A stretch of 64,000 nucleotides of DNA from Tamarix chinensis (Eukaryota > Streptophyta > Magnoliopsida > Caryophyllales > Tamaricaceae): NCBI GenBank assembly GCA_030549775.1, contig CM060177.1:67385638-67449637 (forward strand), given 5' to 3'. This document shows positions 10,018-23,049 of the stretch, piece after piece. The position numbers and the translations under genes are program-made. Numbering within the stretch: the first letter of the stretch is position 1; each line of letters opens with the position of its first letter. Under the pieces are notes generated by a model. That model searched no databases. It was not told the DNA's origin and saw nothing but the letters and a program-made list of their open reading frames with translations.

Positions 10018-13000
10018 TGTAATACCCCATTTTTAGAAAACCCTAATAATTATAATAGGTAATTATGTGTATTAGTTATAATAACTATTGTAGGTCATTT
10101 GTACTAAAAATATTATTAATATGTATAATATTATTATGAATTATTAATTATAAAATTTTATTAGGCTAAAATATGCTAGAGGTTTGTATTAAAATTTAAA
10201 CCTAGGTTTGGATTATAACCAGTATATGTTTCGTCAAATATACCTACTTTGATAACCAGATAATTTTTAACTGATTTTGTACCTAGATAAATTACCCCTA
10301 TCCTATTCTATTTTCTTACCTCACCTTATCGTCCCTCTATAAAGCATACCTACCCCATCAATTCCCAGCTCCTATGATTGTGGGTTGGGTTTGAAAATTT
10401 TTCCCGATCGTAGCCCTTTCCTCTTCCTCTGTGTGGGTGTGTGTCTATATGTGTGTGTGTTCATATACCTCATTTAATGCATTGAAAAATAACTCCTTAG
10501 TCCTCCAATTTTTTGTCAAAAAATATCACCTCAAACACCCTCCTTCTTTCCCCTCCTTACCATTGCCAAAACTGCCCCAAAAAACCCCTAACAACCCACC
10601 TTTGGTAGCCCTTGTTGTGCCACATCCACCACCATTAGAAAAACCTCCCATTCCCTCACCCTTAGTTGCAGCAAAACCACCCATTCCTATCCCCGAGCTT
10701 TGACAAAATCCACTAAAACCTCCCCTAACCTTCGCCAAAATCCGCCAAAACATCCACTACCTGCGGCAACAACTAGCGCACCATTTTCTTTCTTTTATTA
10801 TCTACCTTTTCTGTAGAAAAAGTTGTCATTCCTACCCTGCAGCTACAACAAGAGCTACTAAAACCCCTCCCCAACCTACAGCAACATCTACCAAAGTCTA
10901 ATACACCCACCTTCGGCCATAACAACTGAAACTCCCCCTTATGTTGCACCATTTTCCCACCATTGCTCACCTCTCCCTTTAGGCAAATCCATCAATCTCA
11001 CCCCCATCCTTTTGGCCTTTCTTGCTTCTACAACCCCCCTAGAAATGAAATTTTTTGCCATCGCTAGCCCATCCTTTCTCAGTAACCCCAACTTATCCCC
11101 CCTTTGTTACACAATTTTTGGCCGACACCTCCTTCAAACCCCAGTTTAGTTTTTCCCCATTATTTTCTCTTCGATCACCTTAAAAATTCATTAATTACAT
11201 TATTAATTCTAATTATGTTTTTTAATTATTATTAGGTGATATTCCAGGAGTTTTAAAAGAAGCAGATTAGGATAAGCGTGCTTAGAGACCGGAGCCTTTA
11301 TTCGTAAGGATATTAGTTGATATTTTGGGTTTTGTATTAAATTTTTGTATGATTATGTGTGTTATTTTACTATTAAAATTCATTTTTATGATGATATGAT
11401 ATATTAATATGAATTATATGATAGAAAGGAAGTGAGAATATCGAAAAATATCCTGATATGATGATATTACGCTAAGTTGTATTTTATGGATGAGTATAAA
11501 TTGTGGGAGAGTAGTATGGGCATAATGAATTATTATAAGTGGGAAATAATTACATTTAATATTTATGTTGATAAAATTAGGATTTGGAAAAAAAATGATA
11601 TTGAGGATATGAGATTTTCATAAAATAAGGGTTATCGGCTATTTTTAAGGGCATTTTTGTCAATATGGGTTAATATAGAAATTTTGATATTTTAACATGT
11701 TAAATGGATTAAAATATGCTAATAATATAATTTGAAGTGTTTGGGAGTGATTATGAAGGTCATAAGTTTTTTAATTGAGAAAATAGCCTAATTTGGGAAT
11801 AGCAGCCTTAAAACGGTAATATTATTATCACATGTGTAAAATGTTAGAGTTAGGCCATGAATTTTATATATGTTGTTAATATGTGTATTTTAAGGGTGTA
11901 TATTTAACTTTTTTAATTATATGAGCCTCATGGGGGAAGTTATGACTTACCTGTAAAATTAGAGTTTTGGGAGCCTTAGAAATAGTAACTTTTGAGATAA
12001 GGCTATTATCCCATGTGTAAGACTTGGGAGATAGACCTTGAATTTTTAGTATTTTAATGATACTATTATTTGAAGAACATCAACTAAATTTGGTGGATAA
12101 ATGATCAATGTGGGGGAAGTTATGCTTAAATTGTGAACTTATTATTTTCGGGGAAAATAAGCATGTTAATCTCTGAGAACAGTATTGTTATTTGTATGTT
12201 GATGTCTTTCCTTGACTTAATTATGTTGTATTCATAAACCAATCATGAATAAGATATTAATAATTTAAAGTGAAAGATCATGAGTTAGGACCGGTTGTAT
12301 ATGTCTATTCCACCGAACAAGAGCATTAGTCAGGAGTGTTTTGCCTCGAGAATGTATATTATTAACCGTTCCACTGGTAAGAATAATAGCCAGATGTATT
12401 TTCTAGGATTGTATTTTATTAACCATTCCACTGGTAAGAATAGTGGCCAAAGCGTTTTACCTTAGGGTGGAATAACCATTCCACCGGTTGAAAATAGTGG
12501 GGTCCTTGAACTTATTTTAAAATAAATCTCAAGAACGATCATGATCATCGATAATATACTAATCATTTAAAGTGAGAGATTACGTGAGTCAAGAAATTTT
12601 GTAAATGTCCGTTCCATCGGACAAGAACATTATCCTGGAGCGTTCTACCCCAAGAATGTATATTATTAATTGTTCCACCGGTAAGAATAGTAGCCAGATG
12701 TATTTCCTAGGGTTATATGTTATTAATTGTTCCACCGGTAAGAATAGTGGCTAGGAGCATTTTTTTCTGGGGTGGGATAACCATTCCACCGGTTGAGAAT
12801 AGTGGGGTTCCTAAATTCAATGTAAATAAAAGAATGGATCATGATATATTCTAATAATATGAATCCGAACTAGAAATTATCTTGTATTGCTCTTTATATC
12901 TCACATGTATACTACTTTCCATTGTGATTGTGTGTAATGATATGTTTTTCTAGTTTTAACTATATTGTTACCTTGCTCAATATGTAGTGTAATGATTACC

Positions 13001-13430
13001 TTGCTCAATATATAGTGTAATGATCATCCTTTTCATGGGTGTTGCTCAATCCAATGAGTAGATCTGCCCTGTTTTGTAGGTGATTGATGATTATTAGCTT
13101 AATGTGCTTGCCTTGGGTGAGCGCTAAATGAATTGGTAATGGGTATGGTTATTCAGATATCTGTATCTCTCTTTAGACTCCTAGTCCTTTGTTTTCACTA
13201 CTTATTACCTTCTCTCTATTTCGTATCCTGTATCATGGTAAAATCATGTGCTTCCCACACCTGATTCTTAGGTATAAGGTTACTTTTACCTTACACCCGA
13301 CATAGATTGGGCAAAAGGAGTGCCTCTTCTATATTAGATGTGACGTGACACCCTTATGTTTTATGTTTTAGCTTTCGCTATTAACTCTTTAAAATGAAAA
13401 TTTTAAGTTTTGAAATTTGGGAATGTTACA
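10018..13430 (+). mobile_element. 3.4-kb plus-sense solo LTR (Ty3/gypsy)
   Basis: Begins TGTAATACCCCATTTTTAG and ends AATTTGGGAATGTTACA (3,413 bp). The left flank CCTCG and right flank CCTCA differ at one base, and the surrounding LTR sequence reads across the site (acacctc|atctctaaggtag, compare 15668-15685 acctcacctataaggtag). No second LTR, primer site or pol motif is nearby, so it is a solo LTR left by recombination between LTRs. Order inside: AT-rich 300 bp, C-rich block 10400-11160 with chance proline-rich frames, AT-rich middle, CCAC/GTGG array 12290-12830, terminal block. Confidence 0.82.
12290..12830 (+). repeat. CCACCGG...AATAGTGG array in solo LTR
   Basis: Eight units such as gttCCACCGGtaagaatagtggc and ccattCCACCGGttgagaatagtgggg, in two blocks separated by a box ACTAATCATTTAAAGTGAGAGAT. 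Unit length varies around 50-65 bp. Confidence 0.75.
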
Positions 13431-15169
13431 CCTCATCTCTAAGGTAGATACTCCTAGAGAGAAACCATGCTCAAACTCAAGGTCTTCCAATTTAAATATT
13501 AATGATTTATAACTTGATCATAAATAACACACATTGTATAACAATTATCATCTCCATACTTAACCATTTTCCTCTATTTTCAATTGTTATAGTAGCCCCT
13601 AAGGTCATTAGCTAATGTCAAAGTCAACACTAAGGTTTATCTATCAAAATTCTAAGGCCATCCTATGTCTAATTATTTAAAATGGGTGCATTAAGTTAAA
13701 AATGACTAAATTTCCCTCAAAACCCTAATTTCATCATTTTTATCTAATTTTGTACCAAACCTTATTATTATGAGATTTTTTCATGAAAAAGGCTAAAAGA
13801 TAATAATTCATAATATTTTAGCATATAGGTAGTTTTTACAATTTAGCGATTGACTATGGTTTCCACTTTTTATGCATTTAGTAACTTACACGTACAAACC
13901 CTAATCATACATTCCTAACGTGTCATCCATTCCTTGCAACACGTACAGACATATCTATTGCATAATATGGAATTTAATAGGTTAATTTACTTCATGGCAT
14001 ATGGAAGGGAGTATTTATAACTCTAGATCATGCTAATTTGAATTATCGTATTATAGCTCTAATCACGCGTACATGCTTTTATGCTATTTATATCAACTCT
14101 AGCTACCATACAATGATAATCATAGAGCACGTATCATGGAAATTAAATCATAACTTGAAAAGATTACAAATCACAACAACCCTAGACATGCATTTGTTAA
14201 CCATTTAACATATTAAACATGCATATAGCTTAACGTAATAACAAATCAAACATATGCACAATCTATTTAGCACATTATCATATGATCATGCATTTCATAA
14301 TAGTTGCATAATATAAAATAATAGCATGATTCTAGATCTAAATAACCCAAACATGCTCACACATAAATTCTACCATCTCATGAGTGATTAGATTTACCTA
14401 AATCCACGGTACACAAAATCAAAAAAGATCTTCTTCTCCATTAACCCTTAAAGATTAAAGATTACCTAAGAAATTAACACCCAACAACACATATTATAAC
14501 ACCTCCATTTAACCAGCTGAAAATTTTCCTTTTATCCAAAAGAGATAGTTACTAAATTACTAGGTGTTCCCACCACACTTAATATAAGTCAGGCTCCCTG
14601 TCTTTCTTATGCCAAGGGTTAAGGTAAAAACAAAACTCAATCAAAATGACTCAGTAGAATAGAAATAATACATAGTAGAGTTATGACTAAATGTCATAGT
14701 ATAATAGTGTAATGATGGTACAGTATGGGACATAAGAGTCTAAAAAAAACAATTCTAACAAAAATCGACACCCGAAGGTACAACTCCAGCTTTTCCTAAC
14801 TCTTAGATCTAAAGGCCCATTATAAAAATGGGACCTCTTCCCAATAACTCCACTTTTCCTGCCCTTGCTTATAAGCTTCGTGTCATTCCATGGCCCTTAC
14901 ATAGTTATCTACAAAATTAGTATCGATATGAATTCCTCATACTAAGTAAATCACAATATCTCACAAGAGGCAGCAAACCCATATTTCACATAGTCATGCA
15001 AAAACTAAAAAGCATACTTAAGCAGGTATGAACCATACAAATAATACTCATGGAGAAATATATATTATGGTCCAAGTCTCAACTCAAAAGCAAAACATTC
15101 CATCTACTTCTCATTATTTCAAAGTGTAAAATCATATTCGATTAGTTAAAGACATTCCAATAATAGTGG

Positions 15170-15350
15170 TAGAGCACTAAGGCAACTGCTAAAACAATAA
15201 TCCAAAATAATACTAGGGTAGGGCACTAAGGCGTCTATCAAACCAATAAATCAAACAAACAAAGTTAGGGCACTAAGGCAGCTACTAAACCAACAATCCA
15301 TCACAATACCAAGGTAGGGTACTAAGGCAACAACCAAACCAACAATCCAT
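15170..15350 (-). repeat. 'gtagggcactaaggca' repeat cluster
   Basis: Four units, each GTAGGGCACTAAGGCARCTRCTAAACCAAYAATCCA followed by a variable spacer; 9600-9720 has two eroded ones. The motif is the reverse complement of the 30-bp minisatellite unit at 25951-26335 (GCCTACCTATGATTCGGTAGC) in loosened form. This LTR subfamily has these repeats where others have the CCACCGG array. Confidence 0.55.
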
Positions 15351-17615
15351 TTCTTTTATTACACAATAAACATTTCCATGTTTACTTCCTTACTTGAGAA
15401 GGATACAAATCAACTAAGGGACACAATAGTACACTTAGTCTTATTAGCACCCAGAAGCAACACAATACCCTTACCTCAAACCTAGGGACATAGCAATACG
15501 CCCGGTCATACCAACACATGAAAGCAACATAATATCCTCCCAACCTCGGTCACCTAGTCCTGAAGTATAAATACCCCATTTAAGGCTCTCAAGTCATGTA
15601 TAAAATAGAGTAGGGCCTTAAAAATTTAGGCAAAACAGCACACCAGTAAATTAGAAATGAGGGCTAACACCTCACCTATAAGGTAGAGACCCCTAGTGAC
15701 CAACTATTACCAACTCGAGGTCTTTCACTTTAAGTACTAATATCTTACGAGCTGATCACATGAGTCACATAGGACAAAAAAACTTCCATTTTCCATACTT
15801 AACCATTTACCCTTTTTATTTTTAATTACTTAAATAAACATTAAGGTCATAGGTCTATGTCAAGCCAAGTCAAAGCTAAGGTCAGTCTATCAAAAGTCTA
15901 AGGTTATCATAGCCTTCAATTATTTGTAAAAGATACATCGGGTTAAAATTACTAAAAAGCCCTTCAAACCTTAGTTTTACCATTTTGATCATTTTCATAC
16001 CAAACATTATTATTACAAGTGATTTGTCATGAAATGGAAAAAGGAAACATTCTTCATTAATTTAGCACGTAGATAATACATTTTGGTGATTAACTGTATT
16101 TTCCACTTTTCATGTATTTAGTGGGTTACGCCCACCAAAATCCTAATCATGTGACTATCGCATATTACATCTTTCATATAGCATATGCGTGCACCTTTAA
16201 AGCATAAAATATCATGAAAATAGAAATATTATCATCATAGTACATGTAGGAGAATATCTCTAACCTTATGCCATGCGAATAGAATTTATTATAAGCTAAC
16301 CCTAATCATACGCATATGTGTTCATGTGAACTATCAAACCCTACTTCCATGCACAAGCATTCATGAGGCATACATCGTGGTATTTAAATCATAACATGAT
16401 AATAATGGAATCCCTAACAAAATATTATACATGCTAACGTAGAACATTTGACATATTACTATGCATACAACTTAATTATCAATAATCATGCATATCATCT
16501 CTTCCAAATATTATCATTCTATCATTCATGCTAAAATACTTGAAAGGCATAACCCTAGCATGATTCTAGGTCTAAAAGTTCCTAACATGCTCGCACATAA
16601 GTTTCAACTATCTTATGAGTGATTGCATATACCTAACCCAAGCCTATACAAAAGAGGTATTCTCCAAATCTCTTAATGAATACCTAGGAATTTAACATCC
16701 AAACACAAACATATATCAGCATATGATATTACATAATAATATTCCACAGTTAATAAAATAATTTAAGGCTATTAACTAATGGATTAAGCAAGCGGAAAGC
16801 CAAGGAAAGTCGAAAAAAAAGAGAGGGAAGCATTGGAGGGTGTGGCCGAGAAAGAGGGAAGGGTAGTAGTGTTATGTGTCATTGTTGGGGAGGTGTCCAC
16901 AAGAAAACAAGCTAGTGTAGGGACGGGAGAAACGATAGGAAAAGGTGTAGAAAAGGGAGAAGAAGAGGTGTAGCACAATGTAACACCTCAAAATTTTGAA
17001 ACCTAAAATTAAAATGTTTAACCTTTCGTTTAAAAACATTTAATATTTAAATTAATGATTAAATTATATTTATGAACCTTTGACTTAAAAGAAAAGATAA
17101 AATTATTTAATAAATTAATATAATTATTTTATTATTTTATCTTACCCATTTTAATTTAATAAACCCTAAACCATAATTTTACCAAATTTATTTATTCAAT
17201 TAGTATCCTAATTTTTAGATAAATTAATTTAATATTTTTTCCCCATAACCTAATTTTAATCTAATTTATAATCCTAACTCTAAATATATTTTCCTTTTTC
17301 CTTTTTCTCCCTTTTATTTCTTTTCTTTCCTTCTTCTGTCTTTCCTTGGGCCAATCCGAACCGCCCATCCCCCTTTTCCTTCTTTACTTTTCCCGTGGGT
17401 CAGCCCAAGTTTCACTTTGTCTCTTCTTTTCTTTTTCCCCTCGGGCCAACCCAGCTTCTCCCTTCCTTTTCTCCTTCTTATTTCACATAGATTGGCCTAC
17501 TTCTCCTTTCTTATTGTAACACCCCCAAAATTCACTACTGAAAAATTTCGTTAATTAAAATGAAGATTAGCGGAAGCAGATAAATAAAACGTGAACTTTG
17601 GGAGTATTACCGCCA

Positions 17616-17661
17616 CACTTAGTACCAGACCGGTTCACTCATACCGTTCCAGTACCAAGTG
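17616..17661 (-). other. Long imperfect hairpin near the LTR 3' end
   Basis: Arms CACTTAGTACCAGACCGGT (17616-17634) and ACCGTTCCAGTACCAAGTG (17643-17661) with an 8-base loop. In RNA of the minus-strand sense, 18 of 19 positions pair when G-U is allowed. It begins 101 bp from the LTR end, the same distance as at 41141-41186 and 43286-43331. Confidence 0.75.
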
Positions 17662-18169
17662 CTAAGGCTAAGAAAATGAAATACAATTCGAAAGATATTC
17701 AACATGCATAAATCAGAGTAAATTGCAAGAACTTCAACATATTTAAAACAGAGTAGCGCATCAAATCGTTTTCAGGAATAAAATCCACCGATGGTGGTTA
17801 AAGTACCAACATAACATCAAAACCCGGGAATTAAACGAAGAAGGAGGAAAAACCCTAACGATACCGGATAACTCCTTACTCTCTTTTCCGTGGCCCACTT
17901 GAGTAGCACCTGAAAAACCTGCAAGGGCACTGCCCATTGAATAGGCAGGGGCCCCATAAAGGGAATCCCTTCAGTACTACGGTACTGAGTAACTCTTTAA
18001 TACCACACTTAAAGACATGCCTGCATACGACACATAATACAAGCTACACACAGAAATAATGAGAGGTGCATACATAACAATAACAAACATAATACTTTAT
18101 AAGTCACGATCGATACTTTGGGCCTTAAGCCATTATTCCATCAATATCATATTTTATATCCATGTGAGT

Positions 18170-18720
18170 GCGAGAACCCCACTATTATAGCCGGTGGACC
18201 GGAAGGTATACACTCAGGGCAGAACGCCTCTGACCACTATTATTACCGGTGGACCGGATGATAAACACACAGGGCAGAACGCACCTGACCACTATTATTT
18301 GCCGGTGGACCGGTCTGGCCCCGACTCACATGGTGTTCCACTATAAGTGATTAGTATTTTTCCATAACCTTATTCACATACATAACTAATTTTATTGAGC
18401 TCGGGACCCCCACTATTTTAGCCGGTGGACCGGAATATATATAAAATCATCATCCAGAGCACAACGCTCCTGGCCACTATTATAACCGGTGGATCGGTAC
18501 TCATAATCACATACCAGGGCAACACGCTCCTAGACCACTATTATATCTGGTGGACCGATACTCATAATCACATACCAGGGCAACACGCTCCTGGACCACT
18601 ATTATATCCGGTGGACCGGTACTCAATATCACATACCAGGGCAACACGCTCCTAGACCACTATTATAACTGGTGGACCGGTACTCAATATCATAATCATT
18701 TGGGCCCGGCTCATTAATAT
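18170..18720 (-). repeat. CCACTATTAT...CCGGTGGACCGG array
   Basis: About nine units of roughly 55-62 bp. Each contains CCACTATTATa-gCCGGTGGACCGG and ends with cagggcaacacgctcctgg or cagggcagaacgcacctga. Each unit holds the palindrome CCGGTGGACCGG and the pair CCAC/GTGG. It is well conserved compared with copies elsewhere in the window. Confidence 0.85.
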
Positions 18721-18789
18721 TCCACTTTCAATATTAGTATCTTTCCTTTTCTTTAATCAGCACATCAATCATATTTATTTGCCTCGAAT

Positions 18790-18965
18790 GGGAGATTGAT
18801 AACCCGGGACACAAAGGTACACCGGTCGTACCGGTGCATATCAGCGACTCAGTACCCTTCAACCATGAACCCAAGGACGCAAAGGTACCCTGGTTGTACT
18901 GGTGCATAAAGCTAACTCAGTACCCTACCGACAAGGACACCTAATCCATAAGTATGCATACCCCC
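18790..18965 (-). repeat. GTACC/CCGGT paired-unit block
   Basis: Two to three units of ggacacaaaggtacaccggtcgtaccggtgcatawcagc...actcagtacccta. Equivalent blocks stand at 39870-40040, 28290-28450, 25690-25870 and 15400-15600, always between the array and the conserved box GAGGTCTTTCACTTTAAGTA. Confidence 0.65.
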
Positions 18966-19379
18966 TAACTAGGTCCGTAGAGCTAGAAAGAGTAAGATAT
19001 AGGGCCTGGCTGGGGCACAAAGGCACACCAGCAAATACCAGAATAATCGTGGACTAAACCATGTCCTTAGGGTAGCGACCCCTAAGGAGTCACCATTCCC
19101 GATCTTGAGGTCTTTCACTTTAAGTAATAGTGTCTTAATTAAGGTGATCACGAAAAGCACGATAATCCGATACTTATTCACTTTTGATCGTTCCGATATC
19201 ATTAATCGTTTCTTATTCAGATGATTATCCAGGATATCACAGAGAAATCATTAAGGCCAGACTAATTATCAAATACTCTTACTTGGCTAATCAGCATTAT
19301 TTAATCATATAATAAAGGTCCACAATTCCAAAGACATTTTAGGTACAAATTACTCATTTGCCCTTTACTTATATAATTG

Positions 19380-20510
19380 TTAAGTATCCATTCCTTACTT
19401 GATAAATTACCATATTACCCTTCAGGTTACATAATTACCAGATTTCCCCTTGTCCACTTTAGATGACCAAATTGTCTCCTACACTTTTTAGATCACCACT
19501 CACCCCTCGTAATTACTACGCTTAACATATTTCCCTTTTGGTTGGTTATATTACCAAATCGCCCTTCTCCTTTGTTATAATTACTGAATTGCCCTTGAGT
19601 TGGATAAATTACCAAATTGCCCTTCTCCTTATCATAATTACCATTTTACCTCTCTTAATTATTTTAATTGCCATTTACCTTTTCAATTATCATAAATTCC
19701 AAATTAACCTTCCTCATAATTAATTTACCCCCCTTCATAATTACAATTACCAAATTTACACTTCTCCATATTTAAAATTACCATAATGCCCTTTAATTGG
19801 TTAATTTACCAAAGTACCCTTCTATAGCATCATACTTATCCAATTGCCCTTCTACAATCATAATTCTAAATTATCTTTTGTCGTTATCATAATTACCACG
19901 TTACCCCTTACTCCAAGTTTACCATAATATCCTTTTATTTACAAAATTACCATTTTACCCCCTTACATCCAATTTTACCATAATATCCTTTTATTTATGA
20001 AAATTACCACCATACATCTTTTACTTTACAAATTACTATTTTACCCCTTCACATCCAAGATTACCATCTTTATCTTTCCTTACATAATTACCATTTTGCC
20101 CTTATTTTCCAAATTACCATATTACCCCTTTACTTATAAATTACCACTTCACCATTCACTTATAAAATTTACCATATTACCCTTTACTTATGAAATTACG
20201 ATTTTGCCCCTCTACCTCCAAAATTACCATAATGCCCTTTTTACTTGAACAATTACCATGATGCCCTTTTTACTTGAACAATTACCATAATGCCCTCCTT
20301 CATCCAAAATTACTATTTTACCCCTACGTCCAAAATTACCATTTTACCCTTCTTTCTCACAACTTACAATTTCATCCTTTACTTATAAATTATCATTTAA
20401 CCCCTTTATTTTTAAATTACCAAAATACCCTTTTACTTATAAAATTACCGAAATACCCTTTTCGCTTATAAAATTTCCATTCAACCCCTTTATTCACCAT
20501 TTTTATGAAT
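19380..20510 (-). repeat. Kilobase-scale TGGTAAT degenerate array
   Basis: Some 30 diverged units, on this strand 'aattaccatattaccccttt...' (minus strand AAAGGGGTAATATGGTAATTT), spaced about 25-50 bp. Recurrent core: ATTACCA-W-AT-TRCCC. The collinear block in the other solo LTR is 38260-39470. Chance frames read through it as repeats of YHFTL-type residues; the absence of consistent frame shows it is not coding. Confidence 0.8.
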
Positions 20511-21114
20511 TTACTAACACTACATAAAATAATGATATTAATACTTCTTCTTTTTCATCTAAGTCCACCAACTTGTCATTTTTCAACATAATACTCATTA
20601 GCAACTACACACATTGATTTATATACCTCATAAGCATAATTAATAAAATACCCTTAAACAATAACATCATTCATGCATTAGCAACATGATACATCATAAA
20701 CAAGTATTTAACATTTCCATCCATAATCAAACTCCTTCCTTAATTAACATACCTACATATGGCACAAAAGTTATCATGATTTTTCTTTTTAACAAACAAT
20801 ATAAGAAACCATAAACATATCATGCTAAGCATACAAAACATGCATAAAATCACACTAAACCCTAAATGTGCTAGCATGCGTTTTTCCATATATTTAAGGG
20901 AGGATTAACGGTTACCTTAATCCTGCAAAATATCAAATCTTACCAAGCATAATTAGCAACTCAACACCTAAAAATAATATCCACCATTATTGTTAGAAAT
21001 AAGAAGTTAAAAAGGATAAAACTTTATAAAAAAAATTATTTAATAATAATACACTTTAATTAAATATGGATATACCTCAAAACTTTTCCAAATTAAATCC
21101 AAAACAAGGGGGAG

Positions 21115-21138
21115 CTCACGCTGCATGAGTAGCGTGAG
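21115..21138 (-). other. Small perfect hairpin CTCACGCT...AGCGTGAG
   Basis: 8-bp perfect stem, 8-base loop, at the junction between AT-rich DNA and the G+C-rich block. The sister LTR has a 9-bp stem at the same place (37598-37621). Confidence 0.7.
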
Positions 21139-21289
21139 TTTCATGCATTATCATGGGGAGAAAAGGGCTCAAAGAGGGTGAACGGAGAAAAATCCATTAT
21201 TTTCAGGTTAGGGTATTTAGGCTAGAAAAGAAGGTGGTTGGGGGAGGTTTCAAGGCAGGGGAATGGTGCAGAAGTGAAGAGGGGTTGTA

Positions 21290-22345
21290 GGTGGAGGCTA
21301 AGTGTGGTTTCGAGGCGGCTCAAGGAGGCAGAGACGGCGGCGGAGAGGCGGCGAAGGTGGCTGCCAAGATGGGTCGAGGGAAAGGGGCTGTGAAGGAAGG
21401 AAAAGGAGAGGAAAAAATGGAGGGGTTCAAGGGCTGTTTTCGGCCAAATAATGGATGGCGGTTGTAGAGGGGGTTGCAGGGTGTCGAACGGTGGGTTGGG
21501 TGGCAGCAGAGGTGGCCGGACGGCGGCGGAAGCGACGGTTGTAGGTGGCTCGGCGGTAAGGGGGAAAAGTTGGGAAGAAAAAGGAAAAGGAGGAGAAGGG
21601 AGGAAGTTTGGGGCTCGAAGGGGCTGCGTGGTGGTGCAGGGTGGTAGTAGGCGGTGGTAGAAGGCGGCGCAAGGGCTGGGCGAGGTGGTTCAGGCGGCGG
21701 CGGATGGCGGTGATCAAAAAAGATGGGGGACGAATGGGAGGAGGAGAAAAGAGAGAGGATGCTCGGGATGAAGAGGTGAGGCTCGAAAAAAATGGGGAAT
21801 GAAGGGCTTGGGAGCTGAAGAAAAAGAAGAGGGAGAAGAGAGGGGGCAGGGCTGGCCGGCGATCGTGCTGCAGGTGGCAGGTGGTGGTCGGGTGGCAGGG
21901 GAAGAGAGGGGAGAAGAAGGAAAGGGAGAGGGGCATGCGGGGCTATGGTCCAGGGCCGGTTTGGCTCAAAAAAAGAAAGAAAATGACGAGGGAGGCGAGA
22001 GAGGGAGAGGGAGCAGGTGGTGGTGGCAGGCGGCCGCAGTTGCAGGCTGGCATGGCGACGTGAACAGGTCGGGCGTGGGAGAAGGAAGAAGAAAGGGATG
22101 GCGGGCGGCTGGACCGGCGCAGGAAAGGAGGGAGTCGGCCGGTCCAGGGGGAAAAATAAAGGAAGGAGGCGGGCTGGGGAGACGGGCGTGCGCAAGGGAG
22201 GAGCAGGGTTGGGGGAGCGGGCCTGGCCCAATCGTGCGGGGGAGAGGGCTGGCCTGGCAAGGCAGCCCGAGGGAGGAAGGAAAAAAGAAAAAAGAAAAGA
22301 AGAAAGAGGAAAAAGGGAAAAAGGGAAAAAGGGTAAAAGGGGGAA
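21290..22345 (-). repeat. G+C-rich purine/pyrimidine-biased block of the giant LTR
   Basis: Strongly G-rich on the plus strand with many CG dinucleotides, against an AT-rich surround. Open frames up to 303 codons run through it on both strands, giving Pro/Ser/Leu-rich or Gly/Arg/Glu-rich translations. These overlap each other and do not keep one frame between the two LTR copies, so I treat them as composition effects and not genes. It lies about 300 bp inside the LTR 5' end. Confidence 0.7.
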
Positions 22346-23020
22346 TGGAAAAATAGGAAAAATAATTTAATTTAATTTAATTTATAAAATCATAAAATAT
22401 AATATTCTTGGTTAATTATTTAATTTAATAATTTAATTCATTATAATCTAAAATATTAGATTAAAGAGGATAAAGTTGGTAAAATATTAGTTTGGAAAAT
22501 TATTGAAATAAAATAATATGATACATAGCAAAATATTTATTTTTAATTTGTTAAATACTCTTATCCAAATTTACATACTCTAAAATCCATATAATAATTA
22601 AAATAAATAATCTTAAAGCAATTTTATTCCAAATAAAACTAATTTATTAAAATATAAGTTTTCGAAAATTTTGGGGTATTACACTTATCTTCCTACATGG
22701 CCCATCTCTCCTTCCCCTCTCCTTTCTTCCCCATCTTCAGCCCTTACCAAACATGCCCTAGAGCTCCCCCTTCATACTCCCCCTTCTTCCTTCTGCACCA
22801 CTATAAGCCAGCATATACCTTCCCCCTCTATCTAACCGGACATCCTACACCCCCACCACCCTCATCATCCATTTCCTTCCCTTTTTCTAGCCCTATAACC
22901 CCTAACCTTCCCTTCCCCGCATGCCCCTTTTCCTTCTATTTTTGCCCCTACACACACATGCTCTACCCTCGCATGCAACCCCCCTAAACCGCACCTAATC
23001 TTGCACACCAAACCCCCCCC

Positions 23021-23049
23021 TCTCCTCCTCCTCCTCCTCCTCCTCCTCT
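23021..23049 (+). repeat. (CTC)n microsatellite
   Basis: About nine CTC units inside the pyrimidine-rich block of the plus-sense LTR. Confidence 0.9.

Larger units (their letters stand above)
9546..14494 (-). repeat. Outer minus-sense LTR, 3' part, split by a solo LTR; continues at 33623
   Basis: Parallels 15170-16740 block for block: the 'gagcactaaggcaact..' repeats (9600-9720 here), the price-tag-like 'acaaaggtacacc' block (9770-9960), 'aaggtagatactcctag' (13440) and the AT-rich stretch ending 'taacacccaacaacacatat'. Its homology to the neighbour runs on without a gap into 33623-34645, so 14495-33622 is an insertion within it. The flanking pentamers CATAT and CGTCT agree at 3 of 5 bases. 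The left 0.7 kb or so is missing at the junction near 9545. Confidence 0.55.
17515..22683 (-). mobile_element. 5.17-kb minus-sense solo LTR (giant-LTR subfamily)
   Basis: Boundaries TGTAACACCCCCAAAATTCA and AAATTTTGGGGTATTACA; perfect target duplication CTTAT at 17510-17514 and 22684-22688; 5,169 bp. It is the inverted counterpart of 36104-41286, collinear along its whole length: terminal hairpin, CCACCGG array, GTACC array, TGGTAAT array, small hairpin, G+C-rich block, AT-rich start. No primer site or gag borders it, so it is a solo LTR. Sense is fixed by comparison with 27236-32136, which is still joined to gag. It split the pyrimidine-rich part of a resident LTR. Confidence 0.9.

Noticed and set aside
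21320..22231. 303-codon proline/serine-rich open frame on the minus strand, with other long frames on both strands
   Set aside because: It lies in the purine/pyrimidine-biased block of a solo LTR. The inverted sister LTR does not keep the same frame, and several frames overlap. Composition explains the lack of stops.
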